Positions 38,343 to 56,573 are shown, counted from the first letter of the stretch. The stretch: DNA of 64,000 nucleotides from Clostridium bovifaecis (GCA_009738435.1 CP046522.1:3441249-3505248), one strand, 5' to 3'. Program-made: numbers and translations. The notes: a model not told the origin generated them from the sequence alone.

Positions 38343-38933
38343 TTACAAGCTTCCTTTAGTAGACATAACTCCTTTTATTCTCTCATCAGTATCTACTGCT
38401 TCTCTAATCGCTCTACCAAATGCTTTAAACATAGCCTCTATCATATGATGATTGTTTTTTCCATATAAAACTCTTGCATGAAGAGTTATATCCGCATTAA
38501 AAGCAACAGCTCTTAGAAATTCTTCCACAAGTTCAGTATCCATTTCACCTACTTTATCTACAGTAAAGTTACAATCTAATACAATAAATGGTCTTCCACT
38601 TATATCTATTGAAACTAATGCTAATGTTTCATCCATTGGAACAAAAGAGGTTCCATATCTCTTAATTCCACTTTTACCCCCTAAGGCTATCTTTAAGCAC
38701 TGCCCTAAAACTATTCCAACATCCTCTACAGTATGGTGTGCGTCAACCTCTAAATCTCCTTTAGCCTTAATCATTAGATCCATGAGCCCATGCCTTGTCA
38801 TCAAATTTAACATATGATCAAAAAAGCCTATTCCTGTATTTATATCATACTTTCCTTGCCCATCTAAATTTAGGGCTATATTTATTTCTGTCTCACTAGT
38901 TTTTCTATTAACTTGAGCTTTTCTTTGTCCCAA
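38343..38933 (-). CDS. hisB: Imidazoleglycerol-phosphate dehydratase
   Basis: Monofunctional IGP dehydratase, 196 residues, without the phosphatase domain seen in enterobacterial HisB. Manganese ligands are in [24 protein letters not shown] and [15 protein letters not shown]. Starts at TTG 38933 with GGAGGG seven bases upstream. It follows hisD by 17 bp. Histidinol-phosphate phosphatase is not encoded in this operon. Confidence 0.96.
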   Translation of the reverse strand: MGQRKAQVNRKTSETEINIALNLDGQGKYDINTGIGFFDHMLNLMTRHGLMDLMIKAKGDLEVDAHHTVEDVGIVLGQCLKIALGGKSGIKRYGTSFVPMDETLALVSIDISGRPFIVLDCNFTVDKVGEMDTELVEEFLRAVAFNADITLHARVLYGKNNHHMIEAMFKAFGRAIREAVDTDERIKGVMSTKGSL

Positions 38934-38950
38934 CTCTATCCCTCCTTTGT

Positions 38951-40243
38951 TTATTTAAATCTCACTTTGATAGAGTTTGCATGAGCTGTTAAACCTTCTG
39001 TTTCTGCCAGTAGTACTATATCATCTTTAACATTAGACAGCCCTTTCTCTGAGTAGTAGATAAAGCTTGACTTTTTAACATAGTCATCTACTGATAACGG
39101 TGAGAAAAATCTTGCACTTCCACTAGTCGGCAGCACGTGGTTTGGCCCTGCCATATAATCTCCTAAGGGTTCTGGAGCAAACTTGCCTAAGAATATAGAG
39201 CCTGCATTTTTAAGCTCTCCTAAAATTATAAATGGCTCCTTTACCATAACTTCTAAATGTTCTGGTGCAATAGTATTAGCCAGTTCTATAGCATTTTGTA
39301 TATTTTCTACAATTAATATCATTCCATAATCCCTAAGAGCATTTTTTATTATATCCTTCCTTGATAAAGTTTCTATTTGTCTTTTTAGTTCTTCTTTTAC
39401 TCTAATAGCTAACTCTTCAGAAGTAGTAACCAAAATTGATGAAGCAAGTACATCATGCTCAGCTTGAGACATTAAGTCTGCAGCTATAAGCTCTGCATCT
39501 CCAGTCTCATCTGCAATAACCAAGATTTCACTCGGGCCAGCTATCATATCGACATCCACAAACCCATAAACACTTCTCTTTGCCATAGCAACATAAATGT
39601 TTCCAGGACCAACTACTTTGTCAACCTTAGGTATTGTTTCTGTTCCATAAGCAAGAGCTCCTACCCCCTGAGCTCCTCCGACTTTATATATTTCATCAAC
39701 TCCTGCAATATCTGCAGCTACTAGAATATTAGGATTTATACTCCCATCTTTTAAAGGAGGCGTTACCATAATAACCTTTTTAACTCCGGCCACTTTAGCT
39801 GGAATTGTATTCATTATTACTGAAGAAGGGTACGCAGCTGTCCCTCCTGGAACGTATATTCCTACAACATCAAGAGGTCTTATTTGTTGTCCAAGCATTA
39901 TTCCATCTTCCTTCGTAACCATCCATGATTTTTGTTTTTGCTTTTCATGGTAGAACTCAATATTCGCCTTAGCCTTTTTAATAGCCTCTATGAACTTTTT
40001 ATCCACAATCTTATAAGCCTTTTTAATATCATCCACAGTTACTTTAATACTTTGTGAATTAATACTTTCACTATCGAAATTATTTGTATACCTTATTACA
40101 GCCTTATCTCCATTTTCTTTTACATCAGATAAAATCTTATCTACAGATATAATTACATCCTTTTGGACAGCCTCTGCTCGATTTCTTATATTATCAATAT
40201 AATAATTTTTATTTTTATCTTCTACTCTTATTATATCTATCAT
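38951..40243 (-). CDS. hisD: Histidinol dehydrogenase
   Basis: Zinc and NAD enzyme carrying out the last two oxidations to histidine. 430 residues; conserved segments include [45 protein letters not shown] (zinc His and base) and [10 protein letters not shown]. Two ATGs are two codons apart; GGGAG is best spaced for ATG 40243. It lies between hisG and hisB. Confidence 0.97.
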   Translation of the reverse strand: MIDIIRVEDKNKNYYIDNIRNRAEAVQKDVIISVDKILSDVKENGDKAVIRYTNNFDSESINSQSIKVTVDDIKKAYKIVDKKFIEAIKKAKANIEFYHEKQKQKSWMVTKEDGIMLGQQIRPLDVVGIYVPGGTAAYPSSVIMNTIPAKVAGVKKVIMVTPPLKDGSINPNILVAADIAGVDEIYKVGGAQGVGALAYGTETIPKVDKVVGPGNIYVAMAKRSVYGFVDVDMIAGPSEILVIADETGDAELIAADLMSQAEHDVLASSILVTTSEELAIRVKEELKRQIETLSRKDIIKNALRDYGMILIVENIQNAIELANTIAPEHLEVMVKEPFIILGELKNAGSIFLGKFAPEPLGDYMAGPNHVLPTSGSARFFSPLSVDDYVKKSSFIYYSEKGLSNVKDDIVLLAETEGLTAHANSIKVRFK

Positions 40244-40259
40244 TTGCATATCTCCCTTT

Positions 40260-40898
40260 TTACTTATTAATTACCTTACTAACCTTTTCTATTACGTTTG
40301 TAATTTCTTCCCGTTTTGTTTTCATACTCGCCTTATTTATTATCATTCTTGCACTTATATTACATATATCTTCAACTATGATTAGTCCATTTTCTTTTAG
40401 AGTAGATCCAGTTTCTACTATGTCTACTATAGCATCAGCAAGTCCTACTATTGGTGCAAGCTCTACTGAACCTTCTATTTTAATAAGTTCAACATCCACC
40501 CCTTTCTTTCTAAAATATTCTCTTGCAACCTCTGGGTATTTAGTTGCTATCTTCTTTCTGTTATATCCCTCGTTCATTTTAAATTCCGGAAGAGCTGCTA
40601 GAGAAAATTTGCATTTTCCTACCTTAAGGTCTAACACCTCGTAAAATTCTCTATTTTTCTCCATTAAGGTATCTTTCCCAACAATACCTATATCCGCTGC
40701 ACCATACTCAACATAGGTTGTAACATCTGGTGCCTTTACAAGGAAAAAATCCATATCATAATCCTCGTTTTCACAATGAAATACAAGTTTCCGCCCCTTA
40801 TTTTCTAGTTCCTTCACATTTACACCAATAGATTTAAATATATCTAAAGCATGTTCTTCAAGCCTTCCCTTTGTTAGCGCTATTCTAATCTTCTTCAA
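40260..40898 (-). CDS. hisG: ATP phosphoribosyltransferase, short form HisG
   Basis: First committed step, ATP plus PRPP to PR-ATP. At 212 residues it is the short form without the C-terminal ACT-like regulatory domain and needs HisZ. Motifs are IALTKGRLEEHALDI, ADIGIVGKDTL and the PRPP loop ADAIVDIVETGSTLKENG. TTG start at 40898 with GGGGGG upstream. hisZ is immediately upstream by 23 bp. Confidence 0.96.
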   Translation of the reverse strand: MKKIRIALTKGRLEEHALDIFKSIGVNVKELENKGRKLVFHCENEDYDMDFFLVKAPDVTTYVEYGAADIGIVGKDTLMEKNREFYEVLDLKVGKCKFSLAALPEFKMNEGYNRKKIATKYPEVAREYFRKKGVDVELIKIEGSVELAPIVGLADAIVDIVETGSTLKENGLIIVEDICNISARMIINKASMKTKREEITNVIEKVSKVINK

Positions 40899-40921
40899 TC
40901 AATTACGCCCCCCTTTTAATC

Positions 40922-42187
40922 TTAGTTATATCCTATCTGCAAATTTTCTAGCTCTATACTTTCAACTACTCCATTTTTTAGCCTATATGTCCTAATCTGT
41001 TCTCCTGAAATAAGCGTGATCATCTCATCCATCTTGCTTTGTTTTGCATAATTTAAAGATCTTTCTTCATCATCAAACAAGCTAATCTCACACACTATCT
41101 TCATATCTTGAATTTTATCTACAAGTTCATAAGCTTTTCTTAAGCATCCTTCCTTACAATATATAAGTATCTTTTTTTCCTTCTCAAATTTAAAAGCTCC
41201 TTGTCTTTTTAAAGTCATCATAATGTTATCCACATTTATCGCAAAACCTGTAGCCGGAAGATCTAATCCAAATTCTCCTATCAAATTATCATATCTTCCC
41301 CCGCTTAGGATATATTCTCCTACTTCATCAACATATGCCTTGAATATTATACCAGTATAGTAATCAATGTTTTGTATCATTCCAAGATCTATGGATATAT
41401 ACGAACTTAATCCTATCTCATCTATAATTTTATAAATTTTAGAAACATTATCTAATGCCTCAAGCGCTTTTTCACTTTTAGTAATCTTTCTTGCTTTATT
41501 AACTACTTCAATGTCTCCAAATAATTGAGGAAGGCTCTCTAAGATTTTTATATTCTCGTTTTCAATCTCATCTTTCTTCTCTTCTAAAAAATTAGCTAAG
41601 GTAATATAATTCTTATTCTCAATCAATCTTTTTAGCTTCTCCATTTCTTGACCATCAAACTCTATATTCTCAATTACCCCTTTAAAAAAGTTTGCCTGTC
41701 CTAATTCTACCTTAAAGTGCTTAATCCCTAAACTTAGTAGAGATCTTATAGCTGTTATTATCACTTCTGCATCTGCTTTTAAGTCTTTAGTCCCTATTAT
41801 CTCTACTCCCGACTGAGTAATCTCGCTCATTTTACCATTTAAGTTTTCATTTATCCTGAATATGTTTGAAGTATAGCAAAGTTTTATTGGATAAATACTT
41901 TCCTTTAATTTAGTTGATGTAACTCTGGCTATAGGAGTTGTCATATCGGGTCTTAAAACTAATATCCTTCCTGAGTTATCAAATAGCTTATACATTCTCT
42001 CCTGCGAAATTGGCTGATTATTTGAATTAAATACATCATAAAATTCTAAGGTAGGAGAAGTTATCTCGGAAAACCCACTATACTTATATATCCTTCTTAA
42101 GGATTTCTCTATATTTAGCTTTATTTCACATTCTTCAAACAATGTGTCTCTCATTCCTTCTGGTATGTATCTTTTCCATGTGCTCAT
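40922..42187 (-). CDS. hisZ: ATP phosphoribosyltransferase regulatory subunit HisZ
   Basis: 421-residue paralogue of histidyl-tRNA synthetase that pairs with short HisG and brings histidine feedback control. The class II fold is visible: motif-2-like LRPDMTTPIARV, SGVEIIG, and YYTGIIFKAY with SGGRYDNLIGEFG. The C-terminal region (about 320-421) is shorter and different from a normal anticodon-binding domain. First gene of the operon, behind a strong promoter. Confidence 0.94.
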   Translation of the reverse strand: MSTWKRYIPEGMRDTLFEECEIKLNIEKSLRRIYKYSGFSEITSPTLEFYDVFNSNNQPISQERMYKLFDNSGRILVLRPDMTTPIARVTSTKLKESIYPIKLCYTSNIFRINENLNGKMSEITQSGVEIIGTKDLKADAEVIITAIRSLLSLGIKHFKVELGQANFFKGVIENIEFDGQEMEKLKRLIENKNYITLANFLEEKKDEIENENIKILESLPQLFGDIEVVNKARKITKSEKALEALDNVSKIYKIIDEIGLSSYISIDLGMIQNIDYYTGIIFKAYVDEVGEYILSGGRYDNLIGEFGLDLPATGFAINVDNIMMTLKRQGAFKFEKEKKILIYCKEGCLRKAYELVDKIQDMKIVCEISLFDDEERSLNYAKQSKMDEMITLISGEQIRTYRLKNGVVESIELENLQIGYN

Positions 42188-42242
42188 ATTCTCCGCCCCC
42201 GCTTTACCGATTTAATGCTTTAACTTGATAAATTTTAAATAA

Positions 42243-42272
42243 ATAATACCACCTTTTGTTTTTAATTGTCAA
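42243..42272 (-). promoter_or_regulatory. Promoter of the histidine operon
   Basis: TTGACA (42272-42267), 18-base spacer, TATTAT (42248-42243) on the minus strand. Only about 50 bases separate the start point from hisZ, so there is no room for a T-box or attenuator. Confidence 0.8.
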
Positions 42273-42293
42273 TAGAAAAATTTAAATAAAAAA

Positions 42294-42320
42294 GTCTTTG
42301 TACATGTGATGTGCAAAGAC
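42294..42320 (-). terminator. Terminator of the small-gene pair
   Basis: GTCTTTG/CAAAGAC stem (42294-42300 with 42314-42320), followed on the minus strand by TTTTTTATTTAAATTT. It isolates the his promoter from the upstream small genes. Confidence 0.85.
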
Positions 42321-42340
42321 CATAAATTACTTAAAAAAGT

Positions 42341-42547
42341 TTAAAATAAGTTTTTACTTATAATTTCTTTTAGTTTCTCATTTTGATCATAAGTTTGAGC
42401 TACAGAGTGGATAGTAGGAATTCCCCAGTCAGTATCTCCCATTGTTTGATAACCTCCATTATTGCTTACTTCATTATTTTGATAAAAATGTGGAATGTTT
42501 ATGGTATTACCTTTTACTTCTGGAAGCGGTGATATATAGTTTGCCAT
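42341..42547 (-). CDS. Small unknown protein (68 residues)
   Basis: Starts at ATG 42547 with GGGAGG eight bases upstream (the longer open frame starts at 42574 without one). The product reads MANYISPLPEVKGNT... with VSNNGGYQTMGDTDWGIP and ends in a charged helix (YDQNEKLKEIISKNLF). No signal, membrane helix or Cys. It overlaps the end of the upstream small gene by 41 bases in another frame. Not recognised. Confidence 0.55.
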   Translation of the reverse strand: MANYISPLPEVKGNTINIPHFYQNNEVSNNGGYQTMGDTDWGIPTIHSVAQTYDQNEKLKEIISKNLF

Positions 42548-42746
42548 CTTTATTTCCTCCCTTAGAGTAAACATTAAAATTATTGTTTTCTAGCATGTTA
42601 TATATAATATCTGAACTTTCTATACTGTTATTATTAAAGGTTATTGTGAATTTATCATCTATATCTACTATTCCCATATAATCATGAATTTTACTATAAT
42701 CACCTAAGTTAATTCTTCCTATAATATCTAAATGATATTCTGACAT
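42507..42746 (-). CDS. Small unknown protein (79 residues)
   Basis: ATG 42746 is preceded by AAGGAGAG. The sequence MSEYHLDIIGRINLGDYSKI, with DKFTITFNNNSIESSDIIY and GKLYITASRSKR, looks like a small alpha/beta protein with many Asn, Ser and Ile. It overlaps the following small gene by 41 bases, so translation of the two is probably coupled. A terminator ends the pair. Family not recognised; a role cannot be given. Confidence 0.6.
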   Translation of the reverse strand: MSEYHLDIIGRINLGDYSKIHDYMGIVDIDDKFTITFNNNSIESSDIIYNMLENNNFNVYSKGGNKDGKLYITASRSKR

Positions 42747-42876
42747 AATGCTCTCCTTCTTAGCTAATTTCTTTAACTTTATTTTTTGCATTTCTGCATT
42801 AAATATTCATGTTATGCATCTATATATAATATAGCGCCCAAATAAATAATAGTACTTAATAATTACTTTTCATTAA

Positions 42877-42905
42877 TTGATATTTTTATCTATTAATGTT
42901 ATAAT
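42877..42905 (+). promoter_or_regulatory. Promoter of the classical rubrerythrin gene
   Basis: TTGATA (42877-42882), 17-base spacer, TATAAT (42900-42905), 38 bp before the start codon. Confidence 0.75.
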
Positions 42906-42943
42906 TTATAATAATATAACTTTTATTAGGGGGGTAATAATTT

Positions 42944-43534
42944 ATGAAGGCTTTAAAAGGAACTAAAACAGCAGAAAATTTAATGAAGGCTTTCGCTGGA
43001 GAATCTCAGGCAAGAATGAAATACACTTATTATGCATCTCAAGCTAAAAAAGAAGGATATGTTCAAATATCAAACATATTTACTGAAACGGCAGATAACG
43101 AAAAAGAACATGCTAAAAGATTTTTAAAACATATTCTAGAAGATGACACTCTTAATGGTTCCGCAATAGATATTAAAGCATCTTATCCTGTTGGATTAAG
43201 CAATACGAAAGCTAATTTAGCTTTTGCTGCTAAAGGTGAAAATGAGGAATGGACAGAGCTATACCCTTCTTTTGCTGGTACAGCAGAAGAAGAAGGTTTT
43301 AACGATATAGCTGCAACCTTTAGAAACATTGCTAAGGTTGAAAAAGCTCATGAAGAGAGATATAAGAACTTATTATCTAATTTAGAACAAGATAAGTTGT
43401 TCAAAAAAGATAGCTCAGTCCTTTGGAAATGCAATAACTGTGGTTTCATATTCGAAGGTGTTGAAGCTCCAGTTAAATGCCCAGCTTGTTTACATCCCCA
43501 AGGTTACTTTGAAGTATTATGCAAAAATAACTAA
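42944..43534 (+). CDS. rbr: Rubrerythrin (diiron domain plus C-terminal rubredoxin)
   Basis: 196-residue peroxide-reducing protein. Ferritin-like diiron domain first ([44 protein letters not shown]), then a rubredoxin-like iron site ([23 protein letters not shown]). This is the classical order, the opposite of the protein at 19501. Strong GGGGGG ribosome binding site. Monocistronic, with a terminator shared with the convergent EF-G-like gene. Confidence 0.96.
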   Translation: MKALKGTKTAENLMKAFAGESQARMKYTYYASQAKKEGYVQISNIFTETADNEKEHAKRFLKHILEDDTLNGSAIDIKASYPVGLSNTKANLAFAAKGENEEWTELYPSFAGTAEEEGFNDIAATFRNIAKVEKAHEERYKNLLSNLEQDKLFKKDSSVLWKCNNCGFIFEGVEAPVKCPACLHPQGYFEVLCKNN

Positions 43535-43571
43535 AAGAGTGATTGCATTTTTTAATGCAATCACTCTTTTA
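43532..43571. terminator. Bidirectional terminator, rubrerythrin and EF-G-like gene
   Basis: Perfect 18-bp stem beginning TAAAAGAGTGATTGCATT with a TTTT loop; the rubrerythrin stop codon lies inside its left arm. Confidence 0.85.
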
Positions 43572-43572
43572 G

Positions 43573-45648
43573 TTACTCTTCTTTATTATTTGCAACTTGT
43601 ATTACCTTCTCAGCTTCATTGGCAGGCATTTCTTCATATCTTTCAAATTTCATTTCAAAATAGCCTCTAGCCCCAGTCATAGATCTTAAATCTGTAGCAT
43701 ATTTAAACATTTCTGCCATAGGAACTTCAGCTATAATTTTCTCTAAGCCTTTAGATGCTTCCATTCCTAAAACTCTTCCTCTCTTTTTATTTATATCCCC
43801 TATTATATCTCCCATATACTCATCAGGCACCTCTACCTCAACATGCATAATAGGTTCGAGTAGCACTGGCTGTGCCTGCTGTACTCCTTTTTTATAAGCT
43901 AAGGAAGCTGCTACTTTAAATGCCATTTCTGAAGAATCAACAGGGTGATAGGAACCATCAAATAATGTTGCTTTTAGGCCTATAATTGGATAACCCGCTA
44001 GTACTCCATGCTTCATACATTCCCTTAAGCCCTTTTCCACTGCAGGAATATATTGCCTTGGCACAACTCCTCCAACTATCTTATCTACAAACAATAAATC
44101 ATCTTTTCCATCGTCTCTAGGTTCAAATTTTATTTTTACATCCCCATATTGTCCATGCCCACCGCTTTGTTTTTTATGTTTACCTTGCACCTCTGCTTGT
44201 CTTTTTATAGTTTCTCTATACGGAATTTTAGGAACTTGAAGTTCTACGGCAACACCAAATTTAGTCTTCAATTTATTAGCTATTATCTCCAAATGCGTTT
44301 CCCCAATACCTGATATAATGGTATCTGCATTTTCTATATCCCTAGCTACCTTAAAAGTAGGATCTTCATCTAAAAGCTTATTTAGGCCTGAAGATATTTT
44401 TTCTTCATCTCCCTTTGCTTTTGGAATTATTGCCATAGACATCACTGGCTTAGGAAATTTAATCTCTTCAAAAATTCTGCAAGATTCTCTTTCACATAAT
44501 GTATCTCCAGTACTTGTAAATTGCAATTTAGGAACTGCTCCTATATCACCTGCAACTACTTCAGACGTTTGTATTTGCTCTTTTCCTCTTATAAAATACA
44601 TAGAAGTAAATTTTTCTTGCTTTTTCTTATTTACATTATATACAATACTGTCTGCCTTAGCTTTACCAGTTATAACTTTAAAAATAGATAACTTCCCAAC
44701 AAACGGATCTGCTATAGTTTTAAATACTACTGCAGAAAAAGGAGCTTTTTCATCTATCTGCACTTCAACACATTCACCTTTATCTACAGCCTTTATTGCT
44801 TTTAAATCCTTTGGTGATGGGAAACATTCCACTATATCTTCTAAAAATGTGTTTATCCCTACACCTTTATATGCAGAACCACAAAGTACAGGCGCAATAT
44901 CTCCACTCTCAGTTCCTTTTATAAGGCCATTGTATATCTCTTCATCACTTAAAGTACCTTCTGAAAAATACTTTTCTAGCAGAGCCTCATCAGTTTCAGC
45001 TACTGACTCTATTATCATCCTTTTGCATTCCTCTGTTTTTTCCACCAACTCCTCTGGTATATTTGTAATCTCCATTTTACGTGTGTTAGGATTAAAAATT
45101 CTTGCCTTTCTTGATATAACATTTATAACACCATTAAAACTATTTTCTTTACCTATTGGATACTGAATAGGTACTACAGATATCCCAAAACTATCTTTTA
45201 ATTGAGATAATACCTTTTCAAAATCACTATTCTCTGTATCTAATTTATTTATAAAAAATGCTCTAGGCATGTTATTTTCATTTACATAATTCCAAGCTTT
45301 CTCAGTACCTACTTTTATTCCTGATCTAGCTGACACGGTTATTACCGCCATATCTGCTGCCCTTAAACCTTCTATCATTTCTCCTACAAAATCAAAATAA
45401 CCTGGGGTATCTACCATGTTTATTTTGATATTCTCCCATTCACATGGCAAAACTGTTGTAGCTATTGAAATCTTTCTTCTCTTTTCTTCTGGATCATAAT
45501 CACTTGTCGTATTTCCGTCTTCAACTTTACCAAACCTATCAATAGTTTTAGTGTAATACAATACTGCTTCAGCGAGCGTCGTTTTACCTGAGCCACTATG
45601 GCCTATAAAAGCTATATTTCTCAAACTTTGGGTCTTATAATCTTTCAT
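43573..45648 (-). CDS. Elongation factor G-like GTPase (second EF-G type)
   Basis: 691-residue five-domain translational GTPase. G motifs: GHSGSGKT (16-23), DTPGYFDF and NKLD. Domain IV contains SGGHGQYGDVKIKFEP. The P-loop GHSGSGKT differs from the GHIDAGKT of canonical EF-G, and the gene lies away from the str ribosomal operon, so it is a paralogue of the EF-G2 kind; its role (recycling, stress, or tRNA translocation) is not established. RBS GGGGGAATC before ATG 45648. Convergent with rubrerythrin. Confidence 0.88.
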   Translation of the reverse strand: MKDYKTQSLRNIAFIGHSGSGKTTLAEAVLYYTKTIDRFGKVEDGNTTSDYDPEEKRRKISIATTVLPCEWENIKINMVDTPGYFDFVGEMIEGLRAADMAVITVSARSGIKVGTEKAWNYVNENNMPRAFFINKLDTENSDFEKVLSQLKDSFGISVVPIQYPIGKENSFNGVINVISRKARIFNPNTRKMEITNIPEELVEKTEECKRMIIESVAETDEALLEKYFSEGTLSDEEIYNGLIKGTESGDIAPVLCGSAYKGVGINTFLEDIVECFPSPKDLKAIKAVDKGECVEVQIDEKAPFSAVVFKTIADPFVGKLSIFKVITGKAKADSIVYNVNKKKQEKFTSMYFIRGKEQIQTSEVVAGDIGAVPKLQFTSTGDTLCERESCRIFEEIKFPKPVMSMAIIPKAKGDEEKISSGLNKLLDEDPTFKVARDIENADTIISGIGETHLEIIANKLKTKFGVAVELQVPKIPYRETIKRQAEVQGKHKKQSGGHGQYGDVKIKFEPRDDGKDDLLFVDKIVGGVVPRQYIPAVEKGLRECMKHGVLAGYPIIGLKATLFDGSYHPVDSSEMAFKVAASLAYKKGVQQAQPVLLEPIMHVEVEVPDEYMGDIIGDINKKRGRVLGMEASKGLEKIIAEVPMAEMFKYATDLRSMTGARGYFEMKFERYEEMPANEAEKVIQVANNKEE

Positions 45649-45820
45649 AATGATTCCCCCTTTATTGATAACTTTATTGGTTAGTAACTATATTCTATAT
45701 TTTAACTAAAATTCCTTTTAATATTCCAAAATATTCAGAATTATTAGTTAAATTTTCATTATTGGTTACTTATAATAATATTATTATAAAACCAATTACT
45801 ATATTACTTTTTATATTTAA

Positions 45821-45862
45821 TCCTAAAAAAAACAACCCTATACTTTGTTTAAAGTATAGGGT
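45821..45862 (-). terminator. Terminator of the first rRNA operon
   Basis: 12-bp stem ACCCTATACTTT/AAAGTATAGGGT (45835-45846, 45851-45862), followed on the minus strand by TGTTTTTTTT. It lies after tRNA-Asn. Confidence 0.9.
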
Positions 45863-45909
45863 ATTATTTAATAAATTATATGTACTTCATTTCATCAAAA
45901 AATAAAAAA

Positions 45910-45984
<75 letters not shown>

Positions 45985-45991
45985 ACATTTA

Positions 45992-46107
45992 CCTGGCGGC
46001 GACCTACTCTTCCACACCGTCTCCAGTGCAGTACCATCGGCGCTTTGAAGCTTAACCTTCGTGTTCGGTATGGGAACGGGTGTTACCTTCAAGCCATAAC
46101 CACCAGA
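45992..46107 (-). rRNA. rrf: 5S ribosomal RNA
   Basis: About 116 nt, recognisable from CCCGTTCCCATACCGAACACG and the closing helix CTGGTGG/CCGCCAG. It lies 7 bp before tRNA-Asn. It differs from the second copy at a few positions including a paired change in the closing helix. Confidence 0.96.
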
Positions 46108-46182
46108 TATAATTTTGGGTTTTCGTTGACAAAACCTTTGAAAGCTTGAATTATTCTTTCAAAATTGCACAGTGTACTTATT

Positions 46183-49084
<2,902 letters not shown>

Positions 49085-49207
49085 GTTATATATGATTTGT
49101 CAAAATCTTCGATTTTGTTAACAAATCAATACTCCTCAGCTCTGCTGAGTGAGTTTCATTAATCTAGGTTTATTTCTTTATACACTGTGCAATTTTCAAA
49201 GAACAAT

Positions 49208-49284
<77 letters not shown>

Positions 49285-49287
49285 TAA

Positions 49288-49363
49288 TGGTGGAGATAAA
49301 GAGATTCGAACTCTTGACCCCCTGCGTGCAAGGCAGGTGCTCTCCCAACTGAGCTATACCCCC
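49288..49363 (-). tRNA. tRNA-Ala (anticodon TGC)
   Basis: 76-nt cloverleaf with anticodon loop CTTGCAC reading TGC and encoded ACCA. In the 16S-23S spacer, 3 bp before tRNA-Ile; identical to the copy at 51328. Confidence 0.97.
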
Positions 49364-49445
49364 ATATTTCTGAAAGACATTAGTCTTTCAAAATTAAACA
49401 GAATTAAGAGTCAGTCTATGAAAGCGTAGCTTCCATTTCTCCCTA

Positions 49446-50957
<1,512 letters not shown>

Positions 50958-51060
50958 AGTTTAATCTGTTACTCATAAAGTTTATTGACTGGCATTTTTA
51001 CCTTAATTCTGTTTAATTTTCAAAGACCAATTGTTTTCGTCATCTCTCGACGACTTATTC

Positions 51061-51089
51061 AGTATATCATTTTGAGATGCCTTTGTCAA
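51061..51089 (-). promoter_or_regulatory. rRNA promoter P2 (first operon)
   Basis: TTGACA (51089-51084), 17-base spacer, TATACT (51066-51061) on the minus strand, about 100 bp before 16S. Confidence 0.85.
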
Positions 51090-51101
51090 TACTTTTTTTA
51101 C

Positions 51102-51138
51102 TTAATTTCTAATCATTATTTTAGTAGCTAGAAATTAA
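51102..51138 (-). repeat. Inverted repeat between rRNA promoters P1 and P2
   Basis: Perfect 10-bp arms TTAATTTCTA/TAGAAATTAA separated by 17 bases. Built from the same TCTAA/TTAGA words as the hairpins at 38285, 51741 and 56728. Confidence 0.45.
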
Positions 51139-51182
51139 AAATTAATAATTAGTTTTAGTCAGCTATCTCAACGACAAAAACT

Positions 51183-51211
51183 ATTTTATAATGAACTTTC
51201 ATTTTTGTCAA
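51183..51211 (-). promoter_or_regulatory. rRNA promoter P1 (first operon)
   Basis: TTGACA (51211-51206), 17-base spacer, TAAAAT (51188-51183) on the minus strand, preceded by AT-rich DNA that could act as an UP element. Confidence 0.8.
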
Positions 51212-51299
51212 TACTTTTTTAAAGTCTACAAGTCAAATAGATAGATTTGCTTTATCTTATATAAAACATCCAATAAACACTGTAATTCTGTATAAAATA

Positions 51300-51325
51300 A
51301 AAACAGCCTTACATAAGACTGTTTT
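51300..51325 (-). terminator. Terminator of the second rRNA operon
   Basis: AAAACAG/CTGTTTT stem (51325-51319 with 51306-51300 on the minus strand), followed by TTATTTTATA. It lies just after the distal tRNA-Ala and upstream of P1 of the next operon. Confidence 0.75.
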
Positions 51326-51327
51326 TA

Positions 51328-51403
51328 TGGTGGAGATAAAGAGATTCGAACTCTTGACCCCCTGCGTGCAAGGCAGGTGCTCTCCCAACTGAGCTATACC
51401 CCC
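51328..51403 (-). tRNA. tRNA-Ala (anticodon TGC)
   Basis: Same 76-nt sequence as the copy at 49288, but here at the distal end of an rRNA operon, after tRNA-Met. Confidence 0.97.
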
Positions 51404-51406
51404 ATA

Positions 51407-51483
51407 TGGTGGACCTTCAGGGACTCGAACCCCGGACCTACCGGTTATGAGCCGGTTGCTCTAACCAACTGAGCTAAAGATCC
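51407..51483 (-). tRNA. tRNA-Met or Ile2 (anticodon CAT)
   Basis: 77-nt cloverleaf, acceptor GGATCTT/AAGGTCC with one G-T pair, anticodon loop CTCATAA reading CAT, ACCA encoded. The paired first acceptor base rules out an initiator. Elongator Met is likelier than lysidine-modified Ile2, but sequence alone does not settle it. Confidence 0.9.
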
Positions 51484-51490
51484 ATGTAAA

Positions 51491-51606
51491 TCTGGCGACG
51501 ACCTACTCTTCCACACCGTCTCCAGTGCAGTACCATCGGCGCTTTGAAGCTTAACCTTCGTGTTCGGTATGGGAACGGGTGTTGCCTTCAAGCCATAATC
51601 ACCAGA
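51491..51606 (-). rRNA. rrf: 5S ribosomal RNA (second copy)
   Basis: About 116 nt. Compared with the copy at 45992 it has CTGGTGA/TCGCCAG in place of CTGGTGG/CCGCCAG (a G-C to A-U swap that keeps the pair), plus a further change near GTGTTGCC. Lies between tRNA-Asn and tRNA-Met. Confidence 0.96.
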
Positions 51607-51608
51607 TA

Positions 51609-51683
<75 letters not shown>

Positions 51684-51740
51684 ACGTATGAGAGTTATTC
51701 TCTCAAAATTGCACAGTGTACTTTCTTCAACCACTAATCT

Positions 51741-51779
51741 CTAGTCTCTAATCGCTATATTTTAGCGATTAGTGATTAG
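51741..51779 (-). repeat. Hairpin in the 23S-tRNA-Asn spacer
   Basis: CTAGTCTCTAATCGCTA pairs with TAGCGATTAGTGATTAG (15 of 17 positions, 5-base loop). Further ATTAG/CTAG words flank it. Could be a processing stem; the matching spacer of the other operon lacks it. Confidence 0.5.
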
Positions 51780-51799
51780 CAACTAGCGACTTTTTTTGT

Positions 51800-54701
<2,902 letters not shown>

Positions 54702-55061
54702 TTCGCTCATATATTTTCATTCATAAACGTGAAATTTCATTAAGAATCTCTAAATTCGCTACATTTTAAATGTCTACCTCTTCGTATGCGTCGTCCTGAC
54801 GCACTCAGAGCTTTGTCACGTCATGTGACAAAATTACGACATTTAAAACTCCGCTCATTAAGAGCTTCTAGAACTCATTTCAATGTTTACTTCATCGAAA
54901 ATACATTCACTCTTCGTTACTAAATGTTGTTTTGCTCTCGCAAAACTTAAATTTATATACACTGTGCAATTTTCAAAGAACAAATGAGAGTTGGTCTCTC
55001 AAAATTAAACAGAATTAAGTTATTAGTCAGTCTATGAAAGCATAGCTTCCATTTCTCCCTA
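54702..55061 (-). other. 16S-23S spacer of the second operon, no tRNA
   Basis: 360 bases with no tRNA gene, unlike the spacer of the other operon. Several short inverted repeats occur, including TTTTGTCACATGACGTGACAAA-type and GCTCTTAATGAGC pairs on the minus strand. Segments next to 23S (TACACTGTGCAATTTTCAAAG) are shared with the other spacer and probably belong to the processing stem. Confidence 0.7.

Positions 55062-56573
<1,512 letters not shown>

Noticed and set aside
42245..42262. AAGGTGGTATTAT upstream of hisZ, resembling a T-box motif
   Set aside because: It lies between a consensus -35 and -10, so it is promoter spacer and is not transcribed; no specifier or terminator follows.
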